64,000 nt of DNA from Microbacterium elymi (GCF_021582895.2 NZ_CP091139.2:3348001-3412000), one strand, 5' to 3'; counted from the stretch's first letter, positions 49,281-60,685 are shown. Program-made: numbers and translations. Notes: generated from the letters alone by a model not told the origin.

Positions 49281-51834
49281 TCAGTCCTGCTGATCGCGGG
49301 CCTGCACGGTCAGAGCCCGCTCGACGCCGGCCAGGTTCTCGGCGACGAGGCGCCGCAGCGCAAGCCGGGGCGTCGGCGTGCTCGGCCAGCCAGGCCCGGG
49401 TGGCGTCGCGGAGCGCGACGTCGGCCAACGGCGCCGGGTAGAGCCCCCCGATCAGGTAGTTGGCGATCTGGTAGGTGCGCGCGTTCCAGATCGGCAGCGC
49501 ATGTCGAAGTACTGGGCTGTGAACGGCTCCAGCAGCGCCGCGCCGGCGGGGTGCACGAAGCCGGCGGCCGCCGCACGGACGACGGTGTTCGGCAGATCGT
49601 CGCCCACGACCAGCCGGTCCCACGCGGCCTGCTTCGCGGCCGGGGTGGACAGTGCGGCCTGGGCCTGGGCGGCGAACTCCCCGCCCTTGGCGGTGTTGTC
49701 GGCGGCCAGTGCCGCATCGATGTCGGCGGCGGTGACCTTGCCGCCGGCGGCGAGCGAGACCAGCAAGCTGCCAGGACAGGTCGGTGTCGATCTGCAGGCC
49801 GTCCAGGTCGGCCTCCCCGTCGCGCAGGCGCCGCACATCCTCCCACTGCGCCGGTGTGGCGGCCGCCGAGGCGAATGCCGTCACCAGCTTCGAGCTGGCT
49901 GTCGCTGCCGGCCTCGGCGGCCTGCGCGAGCTGCCAGAGGCCGTCGGCCACCCGGGTGCGGGACTCGTCGCGGTGCGCGGGCGCCACGTAGCTGTTGGCC
50001 GTCAGCAGGAGCTGGCCGAGAGTCGTGCGCAAGCGTCGTGGACTCGGTCTCGGCGCCGATGTTGCCGAGCACGAGGTCGATGTAGTCGCTCGGGGACGAC
50101 TCGGCGTCACGCGTCTGATCCCACGCCGCGCCCCACACCAGAGAGCGCGCCAGGGGGTCCGAGATCTTGTCGAGGTGTGCGATCGCGGTGGCCAGGGACC
50201 GGTCGTCCAGGCGGATCTTCGCGTAGGCGAGGTCGTCGTCGTTGAGCAGCACCAGGTCGGGCCGTTTGTGGCCCTTCAGCTCGGGCACGTCCGTGCGGTC
50301 GCCGTCCACGTCCAGCTCGATGTGATGCACGCGGATCAGGGCGTCGCCGTCCAGGTTGTAGAAGCCGATCCCGAGGCGGTGCGGGCGGATGGTGGGGTAG
50401 TCGGCGGGGGCGGTCTGCACCACGCCGAACCGGGTGATCACGCCGTCCGCGTTGTCCTCGATCAGCGGCGAGAGCGTGTTGACGCCGGCCGTCTCGAGCC
50501 ACTTCTGCGACCACGCGCCCAGGTCGCGGCCGCTGGTGGTCTCCAGCTCGGTGAGCAGGTCGACCAGCTCGGTGTTGCCCCACTGGTTCTTCTGGAAGTA
50601 GGCGGCCACGCCGGCGAAGAACTCGTCGATGCCGACCCAGGCGGTCAGCTGCTTGAGCACCGAGCCGCCCTTGGCGTACGTGATGCCGTCGAAGTTGACC
50701 TGTACGTCCTCCAGGTCGTTGATCTCGGCGACCACAGGATGGGTCGAGGGCAGCTGGTCCTGCCGGTAGGCCCAGCTCTTCTCCATCGCGTTGAACGTCG
50801 TCCACGCCCGGGACCACTCGGTCGCTTCGGCGGTGGCGATCGTCGAGGCCCACTCGGCGAACGACTCGTTCAGCCACAGGTCGTTCCACCACTTCATGGT
50901 GACCAGGTCGCCGAACCACATGTGGGCCAGCTCGTGCAGGATCGTGACGACCCGGCGCTCCTTGACGGCATCCGTCACCTTGCTGCGGAACACGTACGAC
51001 TCGGTGAAGGTGACCGCTCCCGCGTTCTCCATCGCGCCTGCGTTGAACTCGGGCACGAACAGCTGGTCGTACTTGGTGAACGGGTAGGGGAAGTCGAACT
51101 TGGACTCGTAGTACGCGAAGCCCTCGCGGGTCTTCTCGAAGATGTAGTCGGCGTCGATGTACTCCCACAGGCTCTTGCGCGCATAGACGCCGAGCGGGAT
51201 GACGCGACCCGAGGCGCTGGTCAGCTCGGAGCGGGTGACCTCGTAGGGGCCGGCGATCAGCGCCGTGATGTAGGACGAGATGCGGTGGGTACGCTCGAAC
51301 GACCAGGTCGCCGCGCCGTCCTCGGCCGGGACCGGTGCGGGGGTCGGGGCGTTGGAGACGACCGTCCACTCGGCCGGCGCGGTCACCGTGAACCGGAAGC
51401 CCGCCTTCAGATCCGGCTGCTCGAACACGGCGAACATGCGGCGCGAGTCGGGCACTTCGAACTGCGAGTAGAGGTAGACCTCGCCATCGACCGGGTCGAC
51501 GAAGCGGTGCAGACCCTCGCCCGTGTTCGTGTACAGGCAGTCGGCGACCACGATCAGCTCGTTCTGCGCCGTCAGTCCGTCCAGCGCGATCCGCGAGTCG
51601 GCGAAGGCGACCTGGGGGTCGATCGCCCGGCCGTTCAGGGTGATCGAGTGGACCTCGCGGGCGATCAGATCGATGAAGGTCGACGCCCCCTCCGTCGAGG
51701 TGAAGCGGACGGTCGAGGTCGACGAGAAGACTTCGGCCCCCTTCGTCAGATCGAGGACGACGTCATACTCCTGCGTGTCGACGACAGCGCGGCGCTCGCT
51801 GCGCCTCGATACGGGTGAGGTTCTCTCCAGGCAC
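49281..51834 (-). CDS. pepN: Aminopeptidase N (M1 family)
   Basis: About 850 residues from GTG 51834 (GGGAG 7 nt upstream). The exopeptidase motif GAMEN and zinc site HELAHMWFGD... WLNESFAEW are intact in the middle. Frame breaks scatter at both ends: near 51800 (GCGCAGCGAG), 50029 (GCTTGCGC), about 49898, 49775 (CAGCTTGCTG), about 49500 and 49364 (GGCTTGCGC). The C-terminal ERAP1-like helical domain therefore appears in five pieces but is complete. It removes N-terminal amino acids from peptides. Alone on its strand, divergent from the BCCT gene. Confidence 0.9.
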
Positions 51835-52101
51835 TGCGTTGCTCCCGTGGTAGGGGTCGATGGATGCCGCGGCCGGCGCTGATGGCACCGGCGACAACCC
51901 ACCCAGCCTAAGCGTTCGGCGCGTGATCTGATCCGCCTGCGCACGTTCCCCTGTCGGCGCGGGGCCCGAGTCAGTACCGTGATCAGCACGAGCTCGCGCA
52001 GACGCCGCGGGACCGGAGGTGTGGCACAGATGGATGCTGGCAGACGATCGGCGCGTGCACGCGGGCGCGGGATGCTCACGACGCCACTGCATCCGTCGGG
52101 A

Positions 52102-54030
52102 ATGACCGAGAGCATCCACCCGGCGCTGATCCCGGGGATCGGAGTCGAGGAGACGGGACGCCGATTCGGGACGAACTGGACGGTGTTCGGCATCGCGGGC
52201 GGACTGGTCCTGATTGTGGTCGTCTGGTCGTTCGTGGCCCCCGAGGTGCTCCGGGATGTGGGCGCCACTGCGCTGCGATGGGAGACCGACAATTTCGGCT
52301 GGCTCTTCTCGGGCCTCGTGCTGGTCGTGCTCGTCTACATGCTCGTGCTCGCCTACGGTCGCACCGGCGGCGTTCGCCTCGGGGCGGATGACGAGAAGCC
52401 CGAGTTCTCGACCATGTCGTGGATCGCCATGCTGTTCTCGGCCGGCATGGGGATAGGACTGCTGTTCTACGGCCCGTACGAGCCGCTGACATTCTTCACC
52501 TCGCCGCCGCCGGGGATCGCCGTCCAGCCCGACTCCACTCGGGCGATGCAGGTCTCACTGGCCCAGACGATGTTCCACTGGGGGCCGCTCGCCTGGGGCT
52601 TCTACGCGCTCGTCGGGGGAGCGATTGCGTATGGGGCCTATCGCCGCGGTCGAGCACCGCTCATGTCGGCCATCTTCGCGCCCATGTTCGGCAAGAGGGT
52701 GGAGGGCTGGCTGGGGGCGGTCATCGACATCTTCGCGATCATCGTCACCCTGTTCGGCACGGCCGTCTCGCTCGGCATCGGCACGCTGCAGATCGGCCGC
52801 GGACTGCAAGCTGGTCACCGGGGCCGGCGCGCTCGGCAATGGCGTTCTGGTGGCGATCCTCGCGGTGCTGACCGGATTGTTCGTGATCTCGGCCGTGTCC
52901 GGGGTCAAACGGGGAATCCGCGCTCTCTCCAACCTCAACATGTTCATCGCCGGCGCGTTGGCGGTGTTCGTGTTCCTGGTCGGTCCGACGCTTCTGCTGC
53001 TCACCCTGATCCCCTCGGGCGCAAGCCGAGTTCTTCGGAGAGCTGTGGACCATGGCCTCGCGCAATGCGCTGCAGAGCGACGCCTCCTCTCAATTCATGG
53101 CGTCGTGGACGACCTACTACTGGGCGTGGTGGATCTCGTGGTCGCCGTTCGTGGGCATCTTCATCGCGAAGATCTCGCGCGGTCGCACACTGCGGGAGTT
53201 CGTGACCGCCGTCGTGTTCATCCCGGCCTCGGTGTGCTTCCTCTGGTTCACGATCCTCGGCGGCACGTCGATGGACATGGAGCAAGCGCGGGCTGAAGGT
53301 CTCGCAGGCCTCGCATCCGGAGGACATTCTGTTCGAAGTGCTGCACAACCTGCCCGCGGGCGCGGTGACCGCGGTCGTGGCGATGGTCTCGATCGTCGTG
53401 TACTTCGTGACGTCGGCAGACTCGGCCTCGCTTGTGATGGGCTCGATGAGCCAGCGCGGCAAACCCGAGCCGGACCGGTGGGTGACGCTCACCTGGGGTG
53501 TGCTGATGGGCGCGGTGGCCGGGACGCTCATGGTGCTCGGCGGTTCGCAGGCGCTGAACGGCCTGCAGTCGCTGATGGTGGTCTCGGCCCTGCCGTTCGC
53601 GTTCATCGTCATCGGCGTGATGATCGCCTGGGCCAAGGAGCTGCGCGTGGACCCCTACGTGCTCCGGGCCAAGTTCGCCCGGGCCGCCATCGCGCAGGGC
53701 GTGCGGGCCGGGATCGCGGAGCACGGTGACGACTTCGCGTTCGACTCGATGCACGTCGCCGAGGGGGAGGGTGCCGGCGCCTGGCTGGACACTGGGGATC
53801 CGCAGCTGACCGAGTGGTACACATCGGCCACGTCCGAGCTGGGCGTCGTGGACGCCGAGGACGTCACGCGGACTCTCGACCCCGGACGGATCCAGCCCCG
53901 GGGCCCGGAGCGGGCCGATCACACGGCCTCCGGCGACGGCGCCCTCTCATCCGGTCGGTTTCGCCGCGAGCGCGGACGGCGCGTTCACGACCAGGATGGC
54001 GGGCACGACCAGGATGGCGGGCATCCGTAG
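52102..54030 (+). CDS. BCCT-family glycine betaine/choline transporter
   Basis: About 641 residues, twelve membrane helices. The BCCT signature ([20 protein letters not shown] and [11 protein letters not shown]) is clear, as is [14 protein letters not shown] with the Gly-rich TM3. There are three insertions, all GCAGC to GCAAGC: 52807, 53019 and 53285. The hydrophilic C-terminus of about 130 residues ends in a duplicated HDQDGG (18-bp DNA repeat at 53986-54021). The start is uncertain; ATG 52102, ATG 52072 or GTG upstream are possible. It imports osmoprotectants with Na+ or H+. Confidence 0.88.
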
Positions 54031-54033
54031 GAT
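54028..54033 (+). promoter_or_regulatory. Leaderless-type -10 box (TAGGAT) of rpiB
   Basis: TAGGAT, whose TAG is also the stop codon of the BCCT gene, then 6 nt and ATG 54040. Confidence 0.56.
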
Positions 54034-54039
54034 TGAGGC

Positions 54040-54538
54040 ATGCGCATCCACATCGCGACCGACCATGCCGGCCTCGAGTTCTCCACCCGCCTGCAGGCAT
54101 CACCTGGGTGACCAGGGCCACGAGGTCATCGACCACGGGCCGATCGAGTACGACGCGCTCGACGACTATCCGGCGTTCTGCATCCGCGCCGCTCAGGCGG
54201 TCGTGCGCGACCAGGAGGCGGGGATCTCCACGCTCGGTGTGGTGTTCGGCGGCTCGGGAAACGGCGAGCAGATCTCGGCGAACAAGGTCACCGGCATCCG
54301 CGCGGCCCTGGTGTGGAGCATCGCGACCGCAGAGCTCGCGCGCGAGCACAATGACGCCAATGTGATCGCGATCGGCGCACGCCAGCACACGTTCGAGGAG
54401 GCGGCCTCCTTCATCGACCGCTTCATCGCGACGCCGTTCTCGGGCGAGGAGCGCCACGCCCGCCGCATCGCGCAGCTGCGGGCATTCGAGCAGGACGGCG
54501 CGTTGCAGCCTGATCCGCGCGCGGCCGGCTCGGTCTGA
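54040..54538 (+). CDS. rpiB: Ribose-5-phosphate isomerase B
   Basis: About 165 residues. IHIATDHAGLEF at the N-terminus, the GVVFGGSGNGEQISANKVTGIRAAL loop with the catalytic region, and HNDANVIAIGARQHT. A one-base insertion at about 54095 (CAGGCATC for CAGCATC) after codon 19 would otherwise stop translation within a few codons. It interconverts ribose-5-P and ribulose-5-P. The stop overlaps the next ATG (TGATG). Confidence 0.92.
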
Positions 54539-55539
54539 TGCCCGAGGGGCATTCGGTCCACCGCATCGCGCGACAGTTCGACCGCAACTTCGTCGGACAG
54601 CAGGTCGAGGCATCCAGCCCGCAGGGTCGTTTCGTCGAGGGCGCGACGCTGATCTCGGGGCGCACCGCCACCGAGGTCAAGGCCGTCGGCAAGCAGATGT
54701 TCCTCGAATTCGACGAGGAGCTGTGGCTGCGGGTGCATCTCGGGATGTACGGCGCGTGGGATTTCGCCGGCGAGATCGTCGTGGACCCCACGATCGCCTC
54801 GGCGAACGGCCGGATGGGTCAGACGAATCAGCGCGGCACCGTCCTGCCGGACGAACCGGTGTTGGATGCCGCGGGTGAGAACTCGATGACCTCCATCGGG
54901 GCGCCGCGCCGCGCACGGGTGCACGTGCGGATGTCGGAGCAGACCCGGGGGCTCCGTGACGAGGGCGCCCAATGGCCGCCGCCGGTGGTCGGACAGGTGC
55001 GGTTGCGCCTGCTGACCGACCTGACGTGCGCCGATCTGCGGGGACCGACCGCGTGCCGGCTGCAGACCCCGGACGAGATGCTCGCCACGATCGCAGGGCT
55101 CGGACCCGACCCGCTGGCCGGCGACCCCGCCGAGGGGGAAGAGCGCTTCACCGCGGTCGTGCGCCGCAAGCCGACGCCGATCGGGCTGCTGCTGATGGAT
55201 CAGAGCGTGGTCAGCGGCATCGGCAACGTGTACCGTGCCGAGCTGCTGTTCCGCGCGCGGCAGAATCCGCACACGCCCGGTCGCGATGTGCCCGAACAGA
55301 TCGTCCGGGGCCTGTGGCGCGACTGGGTCCGGTTGCTGTCGATCGGGGTCGAGACCGGTCAGATGATGACCATGGATGACCTGGACCCGGACGAGTACCG
55401 CAAGGCGATGGCCAGCCGCGACGACCGACACTGGGTGTACCACCGCGCGGGGCTGCCGTGCCGGGTGTGCGGCACCGCGATCGTGGTGGAAGAGGCCGCT
55501 GCGCGCAAGCTGTACTGGTGCCCGCGCTGCCAGGCCTGA
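54538..55539 (+). CDS. Fpg/Nei-family DNA glycosylase
   Basis: 333 residues, unbroken. The N-terminal PEGHSVHRIARQF has the catalytic Pro-Glu pair; the helix-two-turn-helix (LLLMDQSVVSGIGNVYRAELLF) and a C-terminal zinc finger (CRVCGTAIVVEEAAARKLYWCPRC) follow. The PEGH start and length fit the Nei side, not MutM. It removes oxidised pyrimidines. Coupled to rpiB, which is a frequent pairing in Actinobacteria. Confidence 0.92.
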   Translation: MPEGHSVHRIARQFDRNFVGQQVEASSPQGRFVEGATLISGRTATEVKAVGKQMFLEFDEELWLRVHLGMYGAWDFAGEIVVDPTIASANGRMGQTNQRGTVLPDEPVLDAAGENSMTSIGAPRRARVHVRMSEQTRGLRDEGAQWPPPVVGQVRLRLLTDLTCADLRGPTACRLQTPDEMLATIAGLGPDPLAGDPAEGEERFTAVVRRKPTPIGLLLMDQSVVSGIGNVYRAELLFRARQNPHTPGRDVPEQIVRGLWRDWVRLLSIGVETGQMMTMDDLDPDEYRKAMASRDDRHWVYHRAGLPCRVCGTAIVVEEAAARKLYWCPRCQA

Positions 55540-55547
55540 CGCGCGCC

Positions 55548-55553
55548 TAGGCT
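55548..55553 (+). promoter_or_regulatory. Leaderless-type -10 box (TAGGCT)
   Basis: TAGGCT, 6 nt, then ATG 55560. Confidence 0.57.
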
Positions 55554-55559
55554 GGCCAC

Positions 55560-56202
55560 ATGCGCCAGAACCCGAGCTTCGCCATGACCGACGTCGCCGA
55601 GATCCGTCGGCTGATCGAGCGCAACCCGTGGACCACCCTGGTCAGTCAGACCGACGACGGGTTGGTGGCTTCGCACTACGCGGTGCTGCTGGACGAGGAC
55701 CGCGACGACCTCACGATCGTCGGCCATGTCGGCCGCCCGGACGATCTGATCCACGGGCTGGGCCAGCGCGAACTGCTGGTCGTGGTGCAGGGCCCGCACG
55801 GCTACGTCTCTCCCGGATGGTACGGCGGCGGCACCGCGGTGCCGACCTGGAACTTCGTCTCCGCGCATCTGTCCGGCGTGCCCGAGATCCTCAGCGCGGA
55901 GGAGAACGGCCGGGTGCTGGACCGGCTGGTCCGGCACTTCGAGACACGGCTGCCGGCAGCCGCGGCTGATGTGGGAGCCGCCGAACGACACCGAGTACAT
56001 CGAGCGCCTCGCGCGGGGGACGGTCGGCTTCCGGCTGACCCCGACCCGTGTGGTGGGCAAGCGCAAGCTCAGTCAGAACAAGCCGGCGGAGGTCGTGGAG
56101 ACCATCATCGCCGAGCTGTCCGGTGACGGCGCGTACGCCCAGCCCGCGCTGGCAGGCGAGATGCGCCGCGCCCACGACGCCCTGACCCGGAATCGCGGGT
56201 AG
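55560..56202 (+). CDS. FMN-binding negative transcriptional regulator (PaiB family)
   Basis: About 213 residues. HYAVLLDEDRDDLTIVGHVG, VVQGPHGYVSPGWYG and VPTWNFVSAHLSG are PaiB/FMN-binding split-barrel motifs; the C-terminal VGFRLTPTRVVGKRKLSQNK follows a frame break near 55960 (CCGGCAGCC for CCGCAGCC). PaiB-type proteins bind FMN; a regulatory role is assigned mainly from B. subtilis and is uncertain here. Confidence 0.85.
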
Positions 56203-56355
56203 CCGGTTCGGGCACTCGGCGGATCTCGCCCACGGCGGGATGCGGGGGAGCGGGTCATCTCACCCGACTCTTTGTTCGCCTCTGGGCGGAGCTGGTGACG
56301 AGTTGGACGCGGCGTAACTCCGGACAGCTTCCGCGAAATAGTGCCGTTATATCCC

Positions 56356-56385
56356 TTGACGCATAGTAGCTGTGTTCGATACACT
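56356..56385 (+). promoter_or_regulatory. Sigma-70-type promoter of the DUF222/HNH gene
   Basis: TTGACG (56356-56361), 18-nt spacer, TACACT (56380-56385). The downstream ATG at 56426 has GGAGG 8 nt before it, so this gene, unlike its neighbours, has a leader of about 35 nt. Confidence 0.6.
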
Positions 56386-56425
56386 GGGAGGAGTTCACTC
56401 GAGGATCGGACCGGAGGTTTCGCTC

Positions 56426-57826
56426 ATGTCGGCATCATCTGCGGGTCTGTCTCCGGTGCTGTGTGAGGTGGATGATCTGGTCGAGGATCTGACGGAGTCG
56501 CGGATGCTGGGGGCGCGGGCGTTTGCGGCGGAGATGTTCTTCTTCGAGCGTGCGGCCGGGCTGGTGGTGCGGCGAGAGCAGGAACGCGCCGCCCAGGCGG
56601 GGGACGGGGCTGTCACCTCGTCGTCGCAGTGGGGGATGCGGGAGCTGTTCGCTGAACTGGCCGCGGCGCTGCATCTGAGTGAGTGGCAGGTGGCCCGTAA
56701 GGTGTCGATGGGATGGACCCTGGTGCACCGGTTCTTCGAGACCCTGTGTCAGGCAAGCGAGGGCCGGATCTCTCCGGAGCATGCGACCCTGATCGGTGAG
56801 ACCGGTGCGGTGATCGAAGACGATCAGGTGCGTCGGGAGTACGAGGCGGTCGCCCTGGACATGGCGGGGGAGTTGACCCCGGCACAGTTGCGGCCGGCGT
56901 TGTCCGGGCTGGTGTCACGGTTGGACCCGGAAGGCACCCAGCGGCGGGTGCGGGACGCCGTGAAACGGCGGAAAGTGACGGTGCGGGAGTTGGAGCCGGG
57001 GCTTGCCCGGGTCACCGCGGACGTGCCCACCACCCAGGGTGTGGGAATCGTGACTCGGATCACCGAGATCGCCGACCAACTGTTCACACAGAACCAGACC
57101 GACCGCGCAGAATCCGAAGCAGCCGCTCCTGCCGGTGCCGGCGACGGTGACGGGTCTGGGGAGGTGGTGGTTGATGAGCGGACGCGGTCGCAGATCATGG
57201 CGGACGTGTTCAGTGATCTGCTGCTGACCAACGTGCCCGATGGGCACGGTGCCACCGAACAGGCCAGAGAGAACCTCGGGGCGATCGTCGGGACCGTGCA
57301 GGTCACCATCCCGGCCAGCACGCTGACCGGCGAAACCGTCGGCGGCAGTGAGGTGGTCGGGTTCGGGGCGATCGATGACGAGGTCGCCCGGGACCTGGCC
57401 GGGGCGGCGCGGGCGTGGACCCGGGTGTTCACCGACCCGTGCACCGGGGTCCCGACCAGTGTGGCCCGGTACCGGCCCTCGAAGCGACAGCGGCTGTTGC
57501 TGCGGGTGCGGGATGAGCACTGCCGGTTCCCCGGCTGCCGCCGCCCCGCCCACAAATGCGATGTGGACCACACCCTCGCGTACGCGGACGGCGGGACCAC
57601 GTGCCTGTGCAATCTGGCACACCTGTGCAAACGCCACCACACCCTGAAGCACGAGACCGACTGGGTCGTCATCCAGCTGCCGGGCGGGATCCTGGAATGG
57701 ACCGCCCCCACCGGACGCATCCACCACACCCGACCACCCGGCACCGTCAGATTCGAACCCATCGCGCTGATCGCCGACGAGCCACGACACAGGCACGCCC
57801 TCGCCCGCGACCCTGCGCCCTTCTGA
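56426..57826 (+). CDS. DUF222/HNH endonuclease-family protein (13E12-repeat family), second copy
   Basis: 466 residues, unbroken. The helical DUF222 region (ALHLSEWQVARKVSMGWTLV... GRISPEHATLIGETGAV) precedes the C-terminal HNH domain: RDEHCRFPGCRRPAHKCDVD, HTLAYADGGTT and LCKRHHTLKHE. Same architecture as the gene at 22083-23709, with similar tails (W-TSPTGR / W-TAPTGR). It is followed by a strong hairpin. Its nuclease activity and targets are unproven. Confidence 0.88.
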   Translation: MSASSAGLSPVLCEVDDLVEDLTESRMLGARAFAAEMFFFERAAGLVVRREQERAAQAGDGAVTSSSQWGMRELFAELAAALHLSEWQVARKVSMGWTLVHRFFETLCQASEGRISPEHATLIGETGAVIEDDQVRREYEAVALDMAGELTPAQLRPALSGLVSRLDPEGTQRRVRDAVKRRKVTVRELEPGLARVTADVPTTQGVGIVTRITEIADQLFTQNQTDRAESEAAAPAGAGDGDGSGEVVVDERTRSQIMADVFSDLLLTNVPDGHGATEQARENLGAIVGTVQVTIPASTLTGETVGGSEVVGFGAIDDEVARDLAGAARAWTRVFTDPCTGVPTSVARYRPSKRQRLLLRVRDEHCRFPGCRRPAHKCDVDHTLAYADGGTTCLCNLAHLCKRHHTLKHETDWVVIQLPGGILEWTAPTGRIHHTRPPGTVRFEPIALIADEPRHRHALARDPAPF

Positions 57827-57839
57827 ACGCCGCACCGGG

Positions 57840-57886
57840 GCTTCAACGAAAGACACCCCCGAGTCGGGGGCGTCCTTCGTTGAAGC
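57840..57886. terminator. Bidirectional hairpin terminator
   Basis: Long inverted repeat: GCTTCAACGAA (57840-57850) pairs with TTCGTTGAAGC (57876-57886), with an inner CCCCCG/CGGGGG stem and a 3-nt loop. It lies between the convergent HNH and dps genes, so it can serve both. Confidence 0.85.
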
Positions 57887-57894
57887 GGCGGTGT

Positions 57895-58380
57895 CTACGC
57901 CGCGAGGTGTGCGACGAGGAACCAGCGGTCCTTCTCGATGCCGGCCTTGATGCCGATGACGATGTCCTGGCTGGTCAGGTCGATCTCGTCGAGCCCGTCG
58001 ATCGCGGCCTGCAGGTCGGCGATGACGAGGTCCATGTCGGCGATGACGCTGCGCACCATGTCGTCCCAGGGGGTGAATCCGGCGCCCACCTCTGTGGCGG
58101 CGACCTTCTCGGCGACGGTGGTCAGTCGGGCATCGATGGGCAGACCGAGGGCGACCACGCGCTCGGCGGCCTCGTCGGCCCAGCCCTGCGCGTGCGTCAC
58201 GACCGAGTCGAGCAGTTCGTGGATCGCGATGAAGTTCGCCCCGCGCACGTTCCAATGCGCCTGCTTGCCGTTCACGGCCAGAGCCTGCAGCCCCAGCGCG
58301 ACCGGGGTGAGGAACTGGGCGGAGCCGGCCGCGACGGTCGGGTCGACTGCGGCGGTCGGTGTGGTCTTCGTGCTGGTCAT
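57895..58380 (-). CDS. dps: Dps-family DNA-binding ferritin-like protein
   Basis: 161 residues, unbroken; GGAGG 7 nt before the ATG. The ferroxidase residues are in KQAHWNVRGANFIAIHELLD and THAQGWADEAAERVVALG, the usual Dps signature. A Thr-rich N-terminus precedes the four-helix bundle, and the C-terminus is hydrophobic without a Lys tail. It oxidises and stores iron and protects DNA. Confidence 0.93.
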   Translation of the reverse strand: MTSTKTTPTAAVDPTVAAGSAQFLTPVALGLQALAVNGKQAHWNVRGANFIAIHELLDSVVTHAQGWADEAAERVVALGLPIDARLTTVAEKVAATEVGAGFTPWDDMVRSVIADMDLVIADLQAAIDGLDEIDLTSQDIVIGIKAGIEKDRWFLVAHLAA

Positions 58381-58501
58381 CTCGTGGCCTCCATCTCGAT
58401 AAGACGAACTCATCAGGGTCAACGCTACCGAGGCCTGGACATTCCGCAAGCAAGCGCAGGCTGTGCTTACCGGCCCGACGCGCGGTCCGGATGATGCGGG
58501 G

Positions 58502-60674
58502 ATGACGGCTCCGAGCGACTACCGTCGAGGGGTGCCATCCGCTGACCACGACCTCGGACCGCAGGACCTCGAAGCGCCCGCGCGACCGCGTGCCCGCCTG
58601 CGCCGCGACCGCTCCCCGGAACACTCCGAGCCGTCGCGGTTCATCCCGCATGTGCAGGGCTTGCGCGCGATCGCGGTGCTCCTGGTCGTGCTCTACCACT
58701 TCTGGCCGGGACGGCTGCCCGGCGGCTACGTCGGCGTGGACGTCTTCTTCGTCATCTCCGGCTATCTGATCACGGCCCACCTGTGGCGCGAGCTGACCCT
58801 GACCGGCGGCGTGCGCCTGGGACAGTTCTGGGCGCGCCGCGCGCGGCGCCTGCTGCCGGCATCCCTGCTCGTGCTGCTGTTCTGTGCGGTGGCGGTGATG
58901 TCCCCGTACATCATGCCGACCTCGGCCTTGCAGAACGAGGTGAAGGAGATCACCGCCTCCACATCCTACGTGGAGAACTGGTATCTGGCGCTGAACTCGG
59001 CCGACTATCTCGGCCACTCGGGCAGTCCGACCACCGTCCAGCACTACTGGTCGCTGTCGCTGGAGGAGCAGTTCTACGTGATGTGGCCGCTGCTCATGCT
59101 GCTGGCGGCATGGCTCGTGGTGCGCTGGGTGAAGGGCCGTCTGCGGGCGACCGTCGTGGCGACCCTGGCCGTCGTGTCCGTGGCATCCTTCATCTTCTGC
59201 GTCGTGTTCACGATCACCAACCCGGCACCCGCCTACTTCGTGACGTTCGGCCGGATGTGGGAGTTCGGGCTCGGCGGCATCGTCGCGCTCGTGCCCGCCC
59301 TGCACGTGCGCAACAAGTGGCTGAGCTTCGTCCTCGGCTGGGGCGGGATCCTCGCCCTGCTGTACACGGCGTTCCGCTTCGACGGGCAGACGGTCTTCCC
59401 CGGCTATGCGGCGGCGCTGCCGGCCCTCGGTGCGGCGGCCATCATCGCGGCATCCAACACCGACCGCTGGTGGTACCCGACGCGGGTGCTCTCCTGGAAG
59501 CCGGCGCAGTTCACCGGCGACATCTCGTACTCGCTGTATCTGTGGCACTGGCCGCTGATCATCATCGCGCCGTCCGTCCCGTTCTGGGGGCTGACGATCT
59601 ACCACCGCGTCGCGCTGCTGGTGATCTGCTTCGTCGTGGCCTGGCTGACCAAGCGGTTCGTCGAGGACCCGGTGCGCCGGTGGAAGGCGCTGACCAGCCG
59701 TCGCGCCCGCGTGTCGCTGCTGGCGTCGCTGGCGGCCATGGTGCTGGTGGCCGGCACGGCGGGTGCCGCCTGGGCCGTGAACGCCCCGGCCTACCGGGCG
59801 GGAGTGCAGGCGATCGAGCAGGTGCGCGACAACCCGCCGGACTGCTTCGGTGCGGCCGTGGTGCTGGACCCGTCGTGCGCCGGCACCGACTTCGGTTCGA
59901 CGATCCTTCCCGCTCCCGGCTTCGCCGGCGCCGACACGCCGCACAGCGACCGGTGCTTCGTGCAAGCTCAACAACGCGCGGCCGGAGGAATGCACGTTCG
60001 GCTCGGAGAAGGAGGGCGCGCCCCAGGTCGTGCTGATCGGCGACAGCCACGCCTACCAGCTGCTGCCGACGTTCCAGCGGATGGCCGAGAGCAACGGCTG
60101 GCGCCTGATCACGTTCTTCAAGGGCGCCTGCCCGTGGAACACGACGCCGCTGTCGACGCCGGGGGCGTTCGGCGACGCGTGCACCCAGTGGCGGACCGCC
60201 GTGGACGAACGTCTGGCGAAGCTGAAGGCGGATGTCATCTTCACGGCATCCCTGGCCACCACCCCGTACTCGTCCGCCGGATACCCCTCGGCGCACGACG
60301 CCGCGGTCGCCGGCTACCGCGCCGCGTGGAAGCCCGAGCTTGATCGCGGTGCGAAGATCATCACGGTCGTGGACAACCCGGTGTGGGAGACCGACCCGAA
60401 CAAGTGCCTGCGCATCCGCGCGCAGTCCGACTGCACCGAACCGCGCAGCAGCGGCCTGGTCGCGGATGACCCGGTGAAGGCCGCAGCAGAGGGCGTGCCG
60501 GGAGTTACCCTGCTCGACTTCACCGATGCCTACTGCGATGACACGACGTGCTTCCCGGTGGTGGGCGGGGCGAACCTGTACCGCGACCAGGACCACCTGA
60601 CGGTGACGTGGGTGAACACGCTTCAGCCGTGGTACACCGCCGCCGTCAAGGAGGCCCTCGGCCAGGCCGGATGA
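58502..60674 (+). CDS. OafA/YrhL-like acyltransferase with C-terminal SGNH domain
   Basis: About 723 residues. N-terminal acyltransferase_3 domain with ten or so membrane helices: FIPHVQGLRAIAVLLVVLYH (catalytic His), GGYVGVDVFFVISGYLIT, FWARRARRLLPA and HYWSLSLEEQFYVMWPLLM. The external SGNH domain begins near residue 490, with GDSHAYQLLPTFQ (Ser) and DQDHLTV (His). A frame break at 59963 (GTGCAAGCTC for GTGCAGCTC) lies between them. It O-acetylates cell-surface polysaccharide or peptidoglycan (family knowledge). The first 45 residues are basic and cytoplasmic. Confidence 0.9.
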
Positions 60675-60679
60675 CGCAA

Positions 60680-60685
60680 TAGGGT
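60680..60685 (+). promoter_or_regulatory. Leaderless-type -10 box (TAGGGT)
   Basis: TAGGGT, 6 nt, then ATG 60692. Confidence 0.55.
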
